Source: Corynebacterium afermentans subsp. lipophilum
GTDB taxonomy: Bacteria > Actinomycetota > Actinomycetes > Mycobacteriales > Mycobacteriaceae
DNA length: 64,000 nt
Direction: 5' to 3'
Assembly: GCF_030408375.1 (NCBI RefSeq)
Contig: NZ_CP046530.1
Span: forward strand, 682,001 to 746,000
The notes under the pieces: model-generated
Told to the model about the DNA's origin: nothing
Database searches by the model: none
The model's input: only the letters and a program-made list of their open reading frames with translations
Program-made: the position numbers and the translations under genes
Part shown: one piece after another, positions 9,688-18,383 of the stretch
Layout: each line of letters opens with the position of its first letter
How positions within the stretch are numbered: the stretch's first letter is position 1

Positions 9688-9701
9688 AAAGACCGTTTCC
9701 C

Positions 9702-10571
9702 GTGCCCTCCAAAGTTGCAGCCCTGGCCCTGACCGCGGGCCTGGCGTTTCCCATGTCATCGGTACCGACGTACACGGCGATCGACCAGATTCCCGTGGTA
9801 GGTCAGCCGATCGTGCAGGCCTACAACCAGCTGCCCCCGCAGGTGAAAAACGCCATCCGCCTGCCGCTGCCGCTGACCACCCCGAAGCCCGGTAAAACAC
9901 AGCACGTCGCACCGGCCGTGGACGTCCAGGCGCAGCTGGACCGACTCGTGGCGGACGTGGTGGGGCGCCACGGTGGCCGCGCCACCGTGGCGGTCGGCAG
10001 CTTCACCGCAGGCGACAACCGGCCGGAGCCGGCGTTTTCGACCATGAAGGTGCCGCTGGCCATTGCCGCGCTGCGCCAGAACCAGGCGTTCTACCCGGAT
10101 GCTGAGGCCGCTGTGACCCGCTCCGACAACCCCGCCGCGCACCGCATGTTCGGCCAAGTGCCGGCCGCGGGTTACGAGGGCGTGATCCGCGAGGCGGGCG
10201 CCCGTACGACCACCCCGGCCGGCTACCAGATGGGCACGCTGTGGACCACCAGCGACCAGGCCGAGTTCGCCTCGGGATTGCGCTGCGTTGCGGGGCACGA
10301 GCCGGTGCTGGACATGATGGGCCGCATCGTGGACTACCAGCACTGGGGCCTGGGCCGCATCGGCGGCGCCCGCTACAAGGGCGGCTGGAACCACTACGAG
10401 GGCGGGCACCTGGCCCGCCAGTTCGGCCTCATCCCGGGCCCGAACGGCGACATCGCCGTGGCGATCACCGCCCACAGCCCGAAGGGCTACGAGGGCAGCT
10501 TCGCCATGCTGGACGAGCTCGCAAACGGCCTGAGCGCCATGCGCGGCGACCTACCCACGTCGCGCTGTTAG
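9702..10571 (+). CDS. Secreted serine hydrolase of the class A beta-lactamase/PBP fold
   Basis: 289 residues from GTG 9702 with a hydrophobic N-terminal export signal (ALALTAGLAFPMSS). The three signature elements of the fold are present: SxxK as STMK (S about 112), SDN (about 140) and KGG in the KTG position (about 225). No obvious class A ExxLN omega-loop motif is visible, so a true beta-lactamase is not assured; a D-Ala-D-Ala-type peptidase or a non-catalytic binding protein is possible. It is paralogous to the lipoprotein at 11147, sharing the GLG-IG-KGGW and RQFGL blocks. Placement directly after purH suggests co-transcription without an obvious metabolic link. Confidence 0.72.
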   Translation: MPSKVAALALTAGLAFPMSSVPTYTAIDQIPVVGQPIVQAYNQLPPQVKNAIRLPLPLTTPKPGKTQHVAPAVDVQAQLDRLVADVVGRHGGRATVAVGSFTAGDNRPEPAFSTMKVPLAIAALRQNQAFYPDAEAAVTRSDNPAAHRMFGQVPAAGYEGVIREAGARTTTPAGYQMGTLWTTSDQAEFASGLRCVAGHEPVLDMMGRIVDYQHWGLGRIGGARYKGGWNHYEGGHLARQFGLIPGPNGDIAVAITAHSPKGYEGSFAMLDELANGLSAMRGDLPTSRC

Positions 10572-10580
10572 GGGTGCGCC

Positions 10581-11153
10581 ATGACCAATCAAGGCTCCAG
10601 CAAATGGACACCGGACCAGTCGCACTTCACGGATCCGGACGTAGGACACACACAGCAGTTCAGCGCGGTGCCGCAGCAGCAGTACGGCCAGTCCAACGAG
10701 TACCAGACCAGCTACCAGCCGACTGAGCCGGCGGAAAAGCGTGGCGGGCCGAGCCCGTGGCTTTACGTGCTAGCGGCACTGCTGCTCGCCGCACTTGTCG
10801 GTGTGCTCGCCTTTATGGGCGGTTCCGGCGCGTTCAACCGCTCCAGCGAGCCGGTGACCAGCACGGTGGTTGAAACTCGTACGCTGCCCAAATCGGAGGC
10901 TCCCGAACAGGGGCCCAGTGAGCCGGCGAAGCGCACGTACTCGCAGTACGCCCCGGATACGGAGGTAACCACTGCGGGCTTTGCCGCCAACGTTTACGAG
11001 GCGTTCCAGGGCACCTACGCCCGCACCGGCACGCCAGACTTCACGGTGTCCGTGTACAGTCCGGCCACCAAAATCACCTACCGCATGACCTGCTCTGGTG
11101 GCGAGACGGTGTACTGCACCGGCGGCGACAACGCCCGGGTCAAGATTTGGTAG
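10581..11153 (+). CDS. Single-pass membrane protein, unknown function
   Basis: 190 residues. A Gln/Ser/Thr-rich cytoplasmic N-terminus (about 1-55) precedes one membrane helix (PWLYVLAALLLAALVGVLAF, about 57-76) and an extracytoplasmic tail. The tail ends in a small globular part with two cysteines (MTCSGGETVYCTGGDNARV) that could form a disulfide. I do not recognise a named family. It lies between two paralogous beta-lactamase-fold genes and ends inside the start region of the second (7-base overlap), so the three probably work or are expressed together. Confidence 0.75.
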   Translation: MTNQGSSKWTPDQSHFTDPDVGHTQQFSAVPQQQYGQSNEYQTSYQPTEPAEKRGGPSPWLYVLAALLLAALVGVLAFMGGSGAFNRSSEPVTSTVVETRTLPKSEAPEQGPSEPAKRTYSQYAPDTEVTTAGFAANVYEAFQGTYARTGTPDFTVSVYSPATKITYRMTCSGGETVYCTGGDNARVKIW

Positions 11154-11977
11154 CTCGCTGGCGCTTGGGGCTCGCTGTAGCCGTCGCAGTGTTCTTGTCC
11201 GCCTGTTCGGGCGGCCAGGAAACCGTGACCGTCACGTCTGTCGTCACCTCTGAGGCCACAGAGGCGCCAGCCTCCGCCCCCGATGCGCAATTGCTTCTCG
11301 ACGCCACCGTCGCCCACGTCGAATCCATCTACGGCGGCCAGCTGGGCGTTGCCACGGTAGGGAATGAGGGAGCGGTAGCGGCCGGATTCACCGCCCCGAG
11401 CCCCGCCTGGTCCACTATCAAGGTGCCAATCGCCATAGCAGCCATGCGCGCTTTTCCCGGACTCGAGGAAGACGCCCGCGCCGCGGTGAGTGCGTCGGAC
11501 AACGGGGCGGCGCAACGCCTCTACGACGCCGTCGGCCCAGAGGCCGTCGACGGGGTGCTTGCCCAGGTCGGACTTGGTACGGGTTTGAACACGGAACCGC
11601 TCCGGTCCGAGTTCTCCACTTACGGGCAGACCCAGCTCAGCGTGGCCGACGAAGCCGTGCTCGCGGGCCAGCTCGCTTGCGTGGAAGGCGCGGGCCCCGT
11701 GCTCGCGCTCATGGGGCAGGTCGACCCTTCGCAGGCGTACGGACTGGGGACAATCGGGGCGCTGTTCAAGGGAGGTTGGGGCCCGGACACCACGGGTGCC
11801 TACCAGGTCCGGCAGTTCGGGCTCGTCCCGCGCGGAGACGGTGCGCTGGCGCCGGTTGCGATTACGGCCTTGCCCGCGGACGGAACGTACGAGACGGGCC
11901 AGGCCATGCTGACCGCTGCCGCGGAAACACTCGCCGCCGATCAGAAGCAGTTGCCGGTTGCGGCCTGCCAGCCCTAG
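11147..11977 (+). CDS. Beta-lactamase/PBP-fold serine hydrolase, predicted lipoprotein
   Basis: 276 residues from a TTG at 11147 that overlaps the preceding stop. The N-terminus MVARWRLGLAVAVAVFLSAC is a lipoprotein signal with lipobox LSAC and Cys at position 20. Fold motifs are STIK (S about 89), SDN (about 117) and KGG (about 207). It shares sequence blocks with the protein at 9702 (LAC-E--PVL-LMG, YGLGTIG--FKGGWG, RQFGLVP). One of the pair is therefore secreted or periplasmic-like and the other lipid anchored. Its stop overlaps the convergent amtR stop by 4 bases. The TTG start is less certain; no better ATG lies downstream before the signal peptide. Confidence 0.7.
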   Translation: MVARWRLGLAVAVAVFLSACSGGQETVTVTSVVTSEATEAPASAPDAQLLLDATVAHVESIYGGQLGVATVGNEGAVAAGFTAPSPAWSTIKVPIAIAAMRAFPGLEEDARAAVSASDNGAAQRLYDAVGPEAVDGVLAQVGLGTGLNTEPLRSEFSTYGQTQLSVADEAVLAGQLACVEGAGPVLALMGQVDPSQAYGLGTIGALFKGGWGPDTTGAYQVRQFGLVPRGDGALAPVAITALPADGTYETGQAMLTAAAETLAADQKQLPVAACQP

Positions 11978-12657
11978 TCCTGCTCGTTCTTGCGGGAGAC
12001 TAAGTCCACCAGCTCGAGCATGCGCTCCGTGCGGCGTTCCGGCAGGTCCGTGTGGAGGACGTCCAGCACGGCGTCGGCGATGGTGACGGCGGGGGCGGGC
12101 AGCGCATCGTCGACAAGCGGGTAGGGCGCGGTGCCAGTGTTGTCGCGCATCTCGATGGCCGCGAGCGTCATGTGGAACGGCAGGTCGATGCGCGGGTCGT
12201 CCTCGCCGACGATCTGCCCCGATAGTTTGCGGAAGATCCCCTCTAACTCCTGTCGCGCCTCGTGGTACTCGGTGAACTCTTCGGACAACAGCACCGGCAG
12301 CTGATAGAGCCTGCCGATGTTCCAATTCGAGGACAGCAGGATGCGCGACTCCGCGGCCACCAGCGCCCACAGCTTCACCGCCGCCGACTCGTCGGTCTTG
12401 GCCAGATCCGACGCGAGCGCGAGGGCCGGCTGGATCGTGCCCATCAGCAGCGTGAGGAAGATGTCGCGCTTGGAGGGGAAGTGGTAGTACAGCGAGGCTT
12501 GGCGCATGCCCACCGCGTCCGCGATGTCATGGGTGGAGGTGGTGGCGAAACCTTTGCGGGTGAACAGTTCGGAGGCGGCGTCGAGGATCTCCTCGCGTGC
12601 GGTGGCGCCTCTGCGGCGGGGGCTTTGCTTGCGTGGCCGTCCGACCGGTTTCGCCAT
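11974..12657 (-). CDS. amtR: TetR-family global nitrogen regulator AmtR
   Basis: Represses nitrogen-assimilation genes and is relieved by the PII-type protein GlnK in C. glutamicum. 227 residues from ATG 12657, with GGACGGAAGG upstream. The N-terminal HTH is ILDAASELFTRKGFATTSTH followed by DIADAVGMRQASLYYHFPSK. The body contains NIGRLYQLP, EEFTEYH, LPFHMT and IEMR. These stretches match what I recall of C. glutamicum AmtR closely, and the position between purH and the rpsR operon agrees. No convincing AmtR operator (CTATAG-N6-ATAG) was found here, although CTATAG occurs in its own leader near 12707, overlapping the probable -10 TATAGT. Confidence 0.88.
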   Translation of the reverse strand: MAKPVGRPRKQSPRRRGATAREEILDAASELFTRKGFATTSTHDIADAVGMRQASLYYHFPSKRDIFLTLLMGTIQPALALASDLAKTDESAAVKLWALVAAESRILLSSNWNIGRLYQLPVLLSEEFTEYHEARQELEGIFRKLSGQIVGEDDPRIDLPFHMTLAAIEMRDNTGTAPYPLVDDALPAPAVTIADAVLDVLHTDLPERRTERMLELVDLVSRKNEQD

Positions 12658-12717
12658 GCCTTCCGTCCTTTCCGGGGAGCTCTCTGTGTACGGTTGCGCG
12701 GGATAACTATAGACGAA

Positions 12718-12766
12718 AAGCACCCGCTCTCGACCCTCCGGGGAGGGGAGTGCGGGTGCTTCTTTT
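12718..12766 (-). terminator. Terminator of the ribosomal protein operon (bidirectional form)
   Basis: A 10-bp stem AAGCACCCGC/GCGGGTGCTT (12718-12727 with 12752-12761) has an inner CCCTCC/GGAGGG hairpin. It is followed by TTTTCG on the minus strand and CTTTTG on the plus strand. It lies about 40 bases after rpsR and just upstream of the amtR promoter. Confidence 0.85.
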
Positions 12767-12804
12767 GAGCCGAAGACTCTACGCTGTCATCGTCAACCGG
12801 CTAA

Positions 12805-13053
12805 TTAGCGGGTGGTGAACGGCAGAAGAGCCATCTCGCGCGCGTTCTTCACAGCGGTAGCGACCTGGCGCTGCTGCTGCGGGGTCAGGCCCGTGACGCG
12901 GCGGGAACGGATCTTGTGGCGGTCGGAGATGAACAGACGCAGGGTCTCAACATCCTTGTAGTCGACCGACTCGATGCCCTTCGCCTTCAGCGGATTCTTC
13001 TTCGGGCGGCGGGACTGCTCAATGCGCGGCTTACGCGAATTGTTGCGCTTCAT
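12805..13053 (-). CDS. rpsR: 30S ribosomal protein S18, cysteine-free form
   Basis: 82 residues from ATG 13053, which has a perfect AAGGAGGA Shine-Dalgarno. Sequence [20 protein letters not shown] and [25 protein letters not shown] are diagnostic of S18. No cysteine is present, so this is the zinc-independent version. Last gene of the rpmB-rpmG-rpsN-rpsR operon, followed by a terminator. Confidence 0.96.
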   Translation of the reverse strand: MKRNNSRKPRIEQSRRPKKNPLKAKGIESVDYKDVETLRLFISDRHKIRSRRVTGLTPQQQRQVATAVKNAREMALLPFTTR

Positions 13054-13067
13054 AATGTGAGTCCTCC

Positions 13068-13373
13068 TTACCACGAAGACTTACGGACGCCAGGCAGCTC
13101 ACCACGGTGAGCCATCTCGCGCATACGGACACGGGAAACACCGAACTTGCGGAGGTAGCCGCGGGGGCGGCCGTCACGCGAGTCACGGTTGCGCACGCGG
13201 GCCGGGGAGGCGTCGCGCGGCTGACGGTTGAGCTCGAACTGTGCCTCAAGACGGTCCTCGTCAGAGGTTTCCGGGTTCTTGATGATGGCCTTGAGCTCCT
13301 GACGACGCTCCGCGTAGCGGGCGACGATCTCTTTACGCTGCTCGTTCTTAGCGATCTTAGACTTCTTCGCCAT
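13068..13373 (-). CDS. rpsN: 30S ribosomal protein S14, long zinc-free type
   Basis: 101 residues. The C-terminal [22 protein letters not shown] region with [16 protein letters not shown] lacks the CxxC pairs of the short zinc-binding S14 and has the insertion typical of the alternative S14p. It lies 3 bases after rpmG and 14 before rpsR in the same operon. Confidence 0.96.
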   Translation of the reverse strand: MAKKSKIAKNEQRKEIVARYAERRQELKAIIKNPETSDEDRLEAQFELNRQPRDASPARVRNRDSRDGRPRGYLRKFGVSRVRMREMAHRGELPGVRKSSW

Positions 13374-13376
13374 GGA

Positions 13377-13541
13377 TTATCGCTCCTCGCGGAATTCGAC
13401 GTGCTTGCGAACAACCGGGTCGTACTTCTTCAGCGTGATGCGATCCGGGTTGTTGCGCTTGTTCTTGCGGGTCACATAGGTGAAACCGGTGCCCGCAGTG
13501 GACTTGAGCTTGATGATCGGGCGGATATCGTTACGTGCCAT
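13377..13541 (-). CDS. rpmG: 50S ribosomal protein L33, cysteine-free form
   Basis: 54 residues, [40 protein letters not shown] and a KHVEFREER end. The CxxC zinc pairs of ordinary L33 are absent. Its ATG shares one base with the rpmB stop, so the two are translationally coupled. Confidence 0.95.
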   Translation of the reverse strand: MARNDIRPIIKLKSTAGTGFTYVTRKNKRNNPDRITLKKYDPVVRKHVEFREER

Positions 13542-13777
13542 TAGATCTTCTCACCTCGTGCGCGGATCTTGGCGACGACGGACTCGATGCCGTCGCGGTC
13601 GATGATCTTCAGACCCTTGGTGGAGACGTTCAGGGTGATGGTACGGCCCTCGGAGGGCAGGTAGAACCGGCGCTTCTGCACGTTGGGGTTCCAACGGCGC
13701 GAGTGGCGGCGGTGCGAGTGCGAGACGGTCTTGCCGAAAGACGGCTTGCGTCCCGTGACCTGGCAATGTGCCGACAT
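13541..13777 (-). CDS. rpmB: 50S ribosomal protein L28
   Basis: 78 residues, [20 protein letters not shown] and [19 protein letters not shown]. Only one cysteine (residue 5) remains instead of the four that bind zinc in the other L28 class. First gene of the minus-strand operon; TAAGGAAG precedes the ATG. Confidence 0.95.
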   Translation of the reverse strand: MSAHCQVTGRKPSFGKTVSHSHRRHSRRWNPNVQKRRFYLPSEGRTITLNVSTKGLKIIDRDGIESVVAKIRARGEKI

Positions 13778-14215
13778 GGGTTAGCTTCCTTACTCTTCTT
13801 GCCGCCCACGACACGATCGCTATGTGAGGAAAAGCGCCAGGTGAGAAGCGGAGTGAGGGTCCGCGACCAGCGCAAGTGCAATCGGTTGACGCAGGCGTAT
13901 ACGTGTACTTCGACAACAGCGAGGAATCACCCTACCGTCTTAGGCCTCTATCTCATAATCGCGTCTGGCTGGCCATTCTCCCAAGTTCCGCGAGCGACGC
14001 CCAGCGAGGGCCCACCAGGGCGAAGGATCGTCGATAGGCGGTATGCGCAATTAGGTAAACACGCACGTGAACTGTAAGATACTGCGGGTTGTCCGGCGAC
14101 CGCCGGATGCAAAGAACATTTCGCACCCAACTCGGGCACGATCTTCGCGCGCGCTCCTCGTCGCGAGAGGCGCGGAGAACCGACCCGTAGTTCAATCCTG
14201 AGGGAGACGAATCAA
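13778..14215. other. 438-base divergent intergenic region with ribosomal promoters and structured leader
   Basis: Separates the divergent rpmB and rpmE operons and holds no convincing gene. On the plus strand TAAGAT (14075-14080) could be the rpmE -10, leaving a leader of about 130 bases. The leader contains short GC-rich hairpins (CCGGC/GCCGG near 14093-14108 and a GCGC-rich arm near 14150-14175). Minus-strand AT-rich hexamers near 13940-13960 are possible rpmB promoters. I looked for a Zur-type AT-rich palindrome because all these ribosomal proteins are the zinc-free kind, and did not see one. Confidence 0.5.
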
Positions 14216-14485
14216 ATGAGGAAAGACATTCACCCGGATTACCACCCGGTGATTTTCCAGGACGCAAACACGGGCCACAAGTTCCTGACGCGCTCCACCC
14301 TGACCTCCGCACGTACTGAGCAGTGGGAAGACGGCAACGAGTACCCGCTCGTGGTCGTGGACGTCACCGCCGAGTCCCACCCGTTCTGGACCGGCGCGCA
14401 GCGTCTCATGGACACCGCTGGCCGCGTGGAGAAGTTCAACCAGCGTTTCGGCGGCATGGCCCGCCGCAAGAAGAAGGCCAACTAG
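14216..14485 (+). CDS. rpmE: 50S ribosomal protein L31 type B (zinc-free)
   Basis: 89 residues, [16 protein letters not shown], then [19 protein letters not shown] and FNQRFG. The CxxC zinc site of L31 type A is absent (YHPV in place of the cysteine motif). GAGGGAGA precedes the ATG. Heads a two-gene operon with rpmF. Confidence 0.96.
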   Translation: MRKDIHPDYHPVIFQDANTGHKFLTRSTLTSARTEQWEDGNEYPLVVVDVTAESHPFWTGAQRLMDTAGRVEKFNQRFGGMARRKKKAN

Positions 14486-14506
14486 AGGGGATAAAGGAGA
14501 CTCGTC

Positions 14507-14680
14507 ATGGCAACACCGAAGTTCAAGAAGTCCCGCGCGAACACGCGTATGCGTCGTTCCCAGTGGAAGGCCGACAACGCCGACCTGCAGACCGTCAAGA
14601 TCGACGGCCAGGAGGTGCGCATCCCGCGTCGTCTGGTCAAGGCTGCTCAGGCCGGTCTGATCGACGTCGAGCAGTTCTAA
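14507..14680 (+). CDS. rpmF: 50S ribosomal protein L32, cysteine-free
   Basis: 57 residues, [20 protein letters not shown] and a [19 protein letters not shown] tail. The four-cysteine zinc site of ordinary L32 is missing. AAAGGAGA lies 7 bases before the ATG, and a terminator follows. Confidence 0.93.
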   Translation: MATPKFKKSRANTRMRRSQWKADNADLQTVKIDGQEVRIPRRLVKAAQAGLIDVEQF

Positions 14681-14712
14681 GCTTTTAAGGGTCGCATTAG
14701 ACCCATCGAACG

Positions 14713-14744
14713 AGCCGGGACCCCCAGGTGGGGCCCGGTTTTTT
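14713..14744 (+). terminator. Rho-independent terminator after rpmF
   Basis: CCGGGACCCC-AGGT-GGGGCCCGG hairpin followed by six T. It separates rpmE-rpmF from the two-component operon. Confidence 0.9.
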
Positions 14745-14788
14745 CAGCTTAATTCAACTCTGAGGAAAATATAAGTCATAATAATCCT

Positions 14789-15487
14789 ATGAAAATTCTC
14801 GTAGCCGACGACGAGCAGGCTGTCCGTGAGTCGCTCCGACGCTCGCTGCGCTTCAACGGATACGACGTTGTGCTCGCCGTAGACGGCGAAGACGCGCTCG
14901 ACCAGATCCGTATTGAGCAGCCTGACCTGACCATCCTCGACCTTATGATGCCCAAGCTCGACGGCCTGGGTGTTTGCAGGACCCTGCGTTCCTCTGGGTA
15001 CGACGGGCCGATCCTCATGCTCACGGCTCGCGACGGCGTGTCCGACCGTGTGGCCGGCCTGGATGCGGGCGCGGACGACTATCTGCCCAAGCCTTTCGCC
15101 TTGGAGGAGCTGCTGGCTCGTGTTGGCTCGCTGCTGCGCCGCACCCGGTCCGAGGCCCGCAAGGCCACGGGAAAGGACCAGACCCGCCTCCAGTTCGAGG
15201 ACTTGGTCATGGACACCTCCACCCGCGACGTCACCCGCGGCGGCCGGGCAATCTCGCTGACCCGTACCGAGTTTGCGCTGCTGCACCTGCTGCTGCAGAA
15301 CCCGCGCCATGTGCTGGCCCGCCAGACCATCCTGGAAGAGGTGTGGGGCTACGACTTCCCGACCTCCGGCAACGCGCTGGAGGTCTACATCGGCTACCTG
15401 CGCCGCAAGACTGAAGCGGGCGGCGAATCGCGCCTGATCCACACCGTCCGCGGCGTCGGCTACGTCCTCCGGGAGACCGCTCCGTGA
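14789..15487 (+). CDS. mprA: OmpR-family response regulator, MprA-type
   Basis: 232 residues. The receiver domain has acidic pocket DDE (about 8-10), phospho-acceptor Asp in [13 protein letters not shown], and Lys in YLPKPF. The C-terminal winged helix contains [22 protein letters not shown] LEEVWGYDF, and VRGVGYVLR. Position upstream of a histidine kinase, HtrA protease, moaB and mscL reproduces the mycobacterial mprA-mprB-pepD-moaB2-mscL order, which responds to envelope stress. CATAAT lies 6 bases before the ATG, so the operon may be leaderless. The stop overlaps the kinase GTG by 4 bases. Confidence 0.9.
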   Translation: MKILVADDEQAVRESLRRSLRFNGYDVVLAVDGEDALDQIRIEQPDLTILDLMMPKLDGLGVCRTLRSSGYDGPILMLTARDGVSDRVAGLDAGADDYLPKPFALEELLARVGSLLRRTRSEARKATGKDQTRLQFEDLVMDTSTRDVTRGGRAISLTRTEFALLHLLLQNPRHVLARQTILEEVWGYDFPTSGNALEVYIGYLRRKTEAGGESRLIHTVRGVGYVLRETAP

Positions 15488-16965
15488 TTTTGCGGCGTTT
15501 CACGGGCGAAGCTGAGCTGCAGGGGCAAGCCAATACCGGCCGGTCTCTGCGTAACAGCTTGGCCGTACTCGCCGGCGGCATCGTCGCCGTGGTCATCTTG
15601 TTGACCGCGCTGTTTACCTACCGGCTTTCAGAAACGACTCGTCTAACCGTCATGGACGACGACCTGCGCACCCGCACCTACGGCGTATCGCTGCAGTTGA
15701 ACGACTTGGACGCCGACGATCAGGAAGGCTTTGAAAAAGCCCTTGCCGAGTTCGGCCGATCGAGCCCGTGGGTGAAGATCTCGGCCGCGCCCGCTGGTTC
15801 CAACGTGTTCTACGGCGATCCGGTGCCGGTGGCGGGGCCGTACACGGCGACGTCCTCAGGCGACATGCTCTCCCAGCGCACCGTGGCGGGAGAGCGCGTA
15901 GTTGTGCGCCGCAGCACCTCCGGTGTCACCGTGGCCATCGCAAAGCCGTTGGACGTGATGAGCATTGTCTCCGGCAGTTGGGGAGCGGCCGCGCTCGTCC
16001 TCGCCGGCACCGGCGGGCTCGTCGCCTGGATCGCGGGCGCGGTGATTTCCGCCGTTGGCCTCCGCCCCGTGCGCAGGCTACACAGAGCTATCGACGCCGC
16101 CAACGAGTCCGACCAGCTGACAGAGCTGCCCGTCGACGGCGACGACGAATTCGCGGAAATCACCACCTCGGTGAACAAGATGATCGCCACGCTGGAAGAC
16201 TCTAAGACGCGCCAGGCGCAGCTGGTGGCGGATGCCGGTCACGAGTTGAAAACCCCTCTGACATCGATGCGCACGAACATCGAGCTGTTGATGATGCTGT
16301 ACAACTCCGGACAGCAGGATCAGATTTCGGAGCAGGATCGCAAGGACCTAGAGCGCGACGTGATGGCGCAAATGGAGGAAATGTCCATCCTCATCGGCGA
16401 CTTGGTGGATCTGACGCGGGACGAAGCGCAGCAGGGCGCCGAGCCCGAGGATTTCCGCCTCGACGAGGTGCTGGAGGAAGCGCTCGACCGCGTGCGGCGC
16501 CGCCGCCCGGACCTGGCGTTCCAATTCGAGGCGGACCCGTGGGTGATCACCGGCGACCGGTTCGCCATGGGCCGCGCCCCAATCAACCTCATCGATAACG
16601 CCGCGAAGTGGTCGCCGCAGGGCGGCACGGTGCGCGTGTCGCTGAAGGCGGCGAAGCGCAACGCGGTGCTCATCGTCGACGACTCGGGCCCCGGCATCCC
16701 CGAGGACCAGCGGGAGAAGGTTTTCGAGCGCTTCTACCGCGCGCCGGAGTCCCGCTCGATGCCGGGGTCCGGTTTGGGCCTGGCCATCGTGAAGCAGGTC
16801 TTTGACCGCCACAATGCGACCATCGTGGCGGAGGAGTCCGACGACGGCGGCGCACGCTTCCGCGTGGTGTTCCCAGGCCGCCCGCCGCAAACGGACAACG
16901 TGGAGGCTGACGCCACAGCCGCAGAAACCCAGGCGCGCGTGATTCCGCGCAAGAGCTACAGTTAG
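15484..16965 (+). CDS. mprB: Membrane sensor histidine kinase, MprB-type
   Basis: 493 residues from GTG 15484. TM1 lies at about 27-47, an extracytoplasmic sensor at about 48-164, TM2 at about 165-190 and HAMP to about 243. The dimerisation/phosphoacceptor helix has [16 protein letters not shown] (His about 253). The HATPase domain has N-box [10 protein letters not shown]1 [10 protein letters not shown]-box VFERFYR and G2 [12 protein letters not shown]. In mycobacteria MprB is held inactive by DnaK and senses unfolded envelope proteins. GTGA overlap with mprA indicates coupled translation. Confidence 0.92.
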   Translation: MILRRFTGEAELQGQANTGRSLRNSLAVLAGGIVAVVILLTALFTYRLSETTRLTVMDDDLRTRTYGVSLQLNDLDADDQEGFEKALAEFGRSSPWVKISAAPAGSNVFYGDPVPVAGPYTATSSGDMLSQRTVAGERVVVRRSTSGVTVAIAKPLDVMSIVSGSWGAAALVLAGTGGLVAWIAGAVISAVGLRPVRRLHRAIDAANESDQLTELPVDGDDEFAEITTSVNKMIATLEDSKTRQAQLVADAGHELKTPLTSMRTNIELLMMLYNSGQQDQISEQDRKDLERDVMAQMEEMSILIGDLVDLTRDEAQQGAEPEDFRLDEVLEEALDRVRRRRPDLAFQFEADPWVITGDRFAMGRAPINLIDNAAKWSPQGGTVRVSLKAAKRNAVLIVDDSGPGIPEDQREKVFERFYRAPESRSMPGSGLGLAIVKQVFDRHNATIVAEESDDGGARFRVVFPGRPPQTDNVEADATAAETQARVIPRKSYS

Positions 16966-16992
16966 ACCTGCAGGCTAACGCGCACAGTAATC

Positions 16993-17009
16993 GTTCAGGA
17001 ATTGTTACG
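16993..17009 (+). promoter_or_regulatory. Direct-repeat operator candidate upstream of pepD
   Basis: GTTCAG-N5-GTTACG (16993-16998 and 17004-17009) is an 11-bp-period direct repeat, the spacing used by OmpR-family regulators such as MprA and MtrA. It lies about 45 bases upstream of CATAAT (17053-17058), the likely pepD -10, which is 8 bases from the ATG. Confidence 0.4.
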
Positions 17010-17066
17010 AAACGCGGTGCATGCCCTCAAGTTCTGCCACAGGGCGGCGGGGCATAATGGCCCGTC

Positions 17067-18332
17067 ATGAGTGAAACGAACTTCCCGGAAGACACCTCCA
17101 GTTTTCCGTCGGACAATGGCGTCTACCAGGTGCCGTCGCAGCCCCAGGCGTACAACCGCCGCAGCAACGGCGGCAACGGCGGCAAGGGCATCGCAACGGC
17201 ATTCGCAGTCGCGCTGGCAACGGCTCTCGTTGCCGGCGGCGGCGCGGGCTACTTCGCCGGCTCGACCCAGGCGGGCAAGGAGGCGCAGGGGCCGCTGGAA
17301 AGCGCCTCGGAGGACTCCTCGGAGGATTCCCGGAATGGATCTGGCGATGCGCCGTCGCAAAGCGAACTGCGTAACCCGACAGTTGCGGACCCGGCCGATG
17401 CTCCCGAAGGCTCGGTAGAGCAGGTGGCCGCCGCGGTGCTGCCCGCGGTGGTCTCCATCGAGGTGGCCACGCCCCGCGGCAGTGCAGAGGGCTCCGGCTC
17501 CATCATTTCCGCGGACGGCTATGTGCTGACCAACCACCACGTCATCGCCGGCGCCGACACGCCCGGGTCGAAGGTGCAGGTCACGCTTAACGACGGCTCA
17601 CGCCGCAGCGCCCAATTCGTCGCCTCCGACGTCAACACGGATGTCGGCGTGCTCAAGATCGACGATGCCAACGACCTGCCGGTGATGCAATTCGGAAACT
17701 CCGACGAACTGCGTGTGGGCCAGGAGGTCGTCGCGGTGGGCTCCCCGCTGGGGCTGTCCGCCACGGTGACCAGCGGCATCGTCTCCGCGCTCAACCGCCC
17801 GGTGCGCGCCTCTCAGGGCGGCGGGGAAAGCTCGCTGATGGACGGCATCCAAACCGACGCCGCGATCAACCCGGGCAACTCCGGCGGCCCGTTGGTGGAC
17901 CGCAGCGGCAACCTGATCGGCATGAACTCCGCGATTGCTTCGCTGTCCGCGGGCGGCATGGGGCAGGGCGGCCAGGGCGGCTCCATCGGCCTCGGTTTTG
18001 CCATCCCGTCGAACTTTGCCAAGCGGGTGGCGGAGCAACTCATTGAAACGGGCGAGGCTACCCAGCCGATGCTCGGTGTGCGCGTGAGCGTGATGCAGGG
18101 CTTCGGCGGCGGTGCCGTGGTGGCGGGGGTGGAGCCCGGCAGCCCCGGCGAAACGGCTGGGCTGAAACCTGGTGACGTGATCACGCGGCTGAACGACCGG
18201 CCCATCGACTCTGCCGACGCTCTCATCGCGGCGACGCGCTCCAAGGCGTTCGGGGAGACGGTGACGCTGCAAGTGCAGCGGGAGGGGGAGTCTCAGCCGA
18301 TTCCGGTAGAGGTGACCTTAAGTTCCGAGTAA
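17067..18332 (+). CDS. pepD: HtrA/DegP-like membrane-anchored serine protease with PDZ domain
   Basis: 421 residues. A cytoplasmic Asn/Gly-rich N-terminus precedes one TM helix (about 43-68), an acidic Ser-rich linker, and a trypsin-like domain with His in LTNHHVIAG (about 156), Asp in TDVGVLKID (about 191) and Ser in NPGNSGGPLVD (about 270). The C-terminal PDZ domain (about 338-415) contains PGSPGETAGLKPGDVI. It degrades or chaperones misfolded envelope proteins; in mycobacteria the mprAB-pepD unit forms a feedback loop with SigE. It follows mprB by about 100 bases and probably has its own leaderless promoter. Confidence 0.93.
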   Translation: MSETNFPEDTSSFPSDNGVYQVPSQPQAYNRRSNGGNGGKGIATAFAVALATALVAGGGAGYFAGSTQAGKEAQGPLESASEDSSEDSRNGSGDAPSQSELRNPTVADPADAPEGSVEQVAAAVLPAVVSIEVATPRGSAEGSGSIISADGYVLTNHHVIAGADTPGSKVQVTLNDGSRRSAQFVASDVNTDVGVLKIDDANDLPVMQFGNSDELRVGQEVVAVGSPLGLSATVTSGIVSALNRPVRASQGGGESSLMDGIQTDAAINPGNSGGPLVDRSGNLIGMNSAIASLSAGGMGQGGQGGSIGLGFAIPSNFAKRVAEQLIETGEATQPMLGVRVSVMQGFGGGAVVAGVEPGSPGETAGLKPGDVITRLNDRPIDSADALIAATRSKAFGETVTLQVQREGESQPIPVEVTLSSE

Positions 18333-18383
18333 CTTCATATCTGACCTATCCGCCCCGTTATGTCTTAAGGGAGTCTGACCACG

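Noticed and set aside
12700..12716. AmtR operator in its own leader
   Set aside because: CTATAG is present but the second half-site at the required spacing is missing; the hexamer is more simply the amtR -10.
13778..14215. Zur operator between the ribosomal operons
   Set aside because: Expected from the zinc-free class of the proteins, but no AT-rich palindrome of the corynebacterial Zur type is present.
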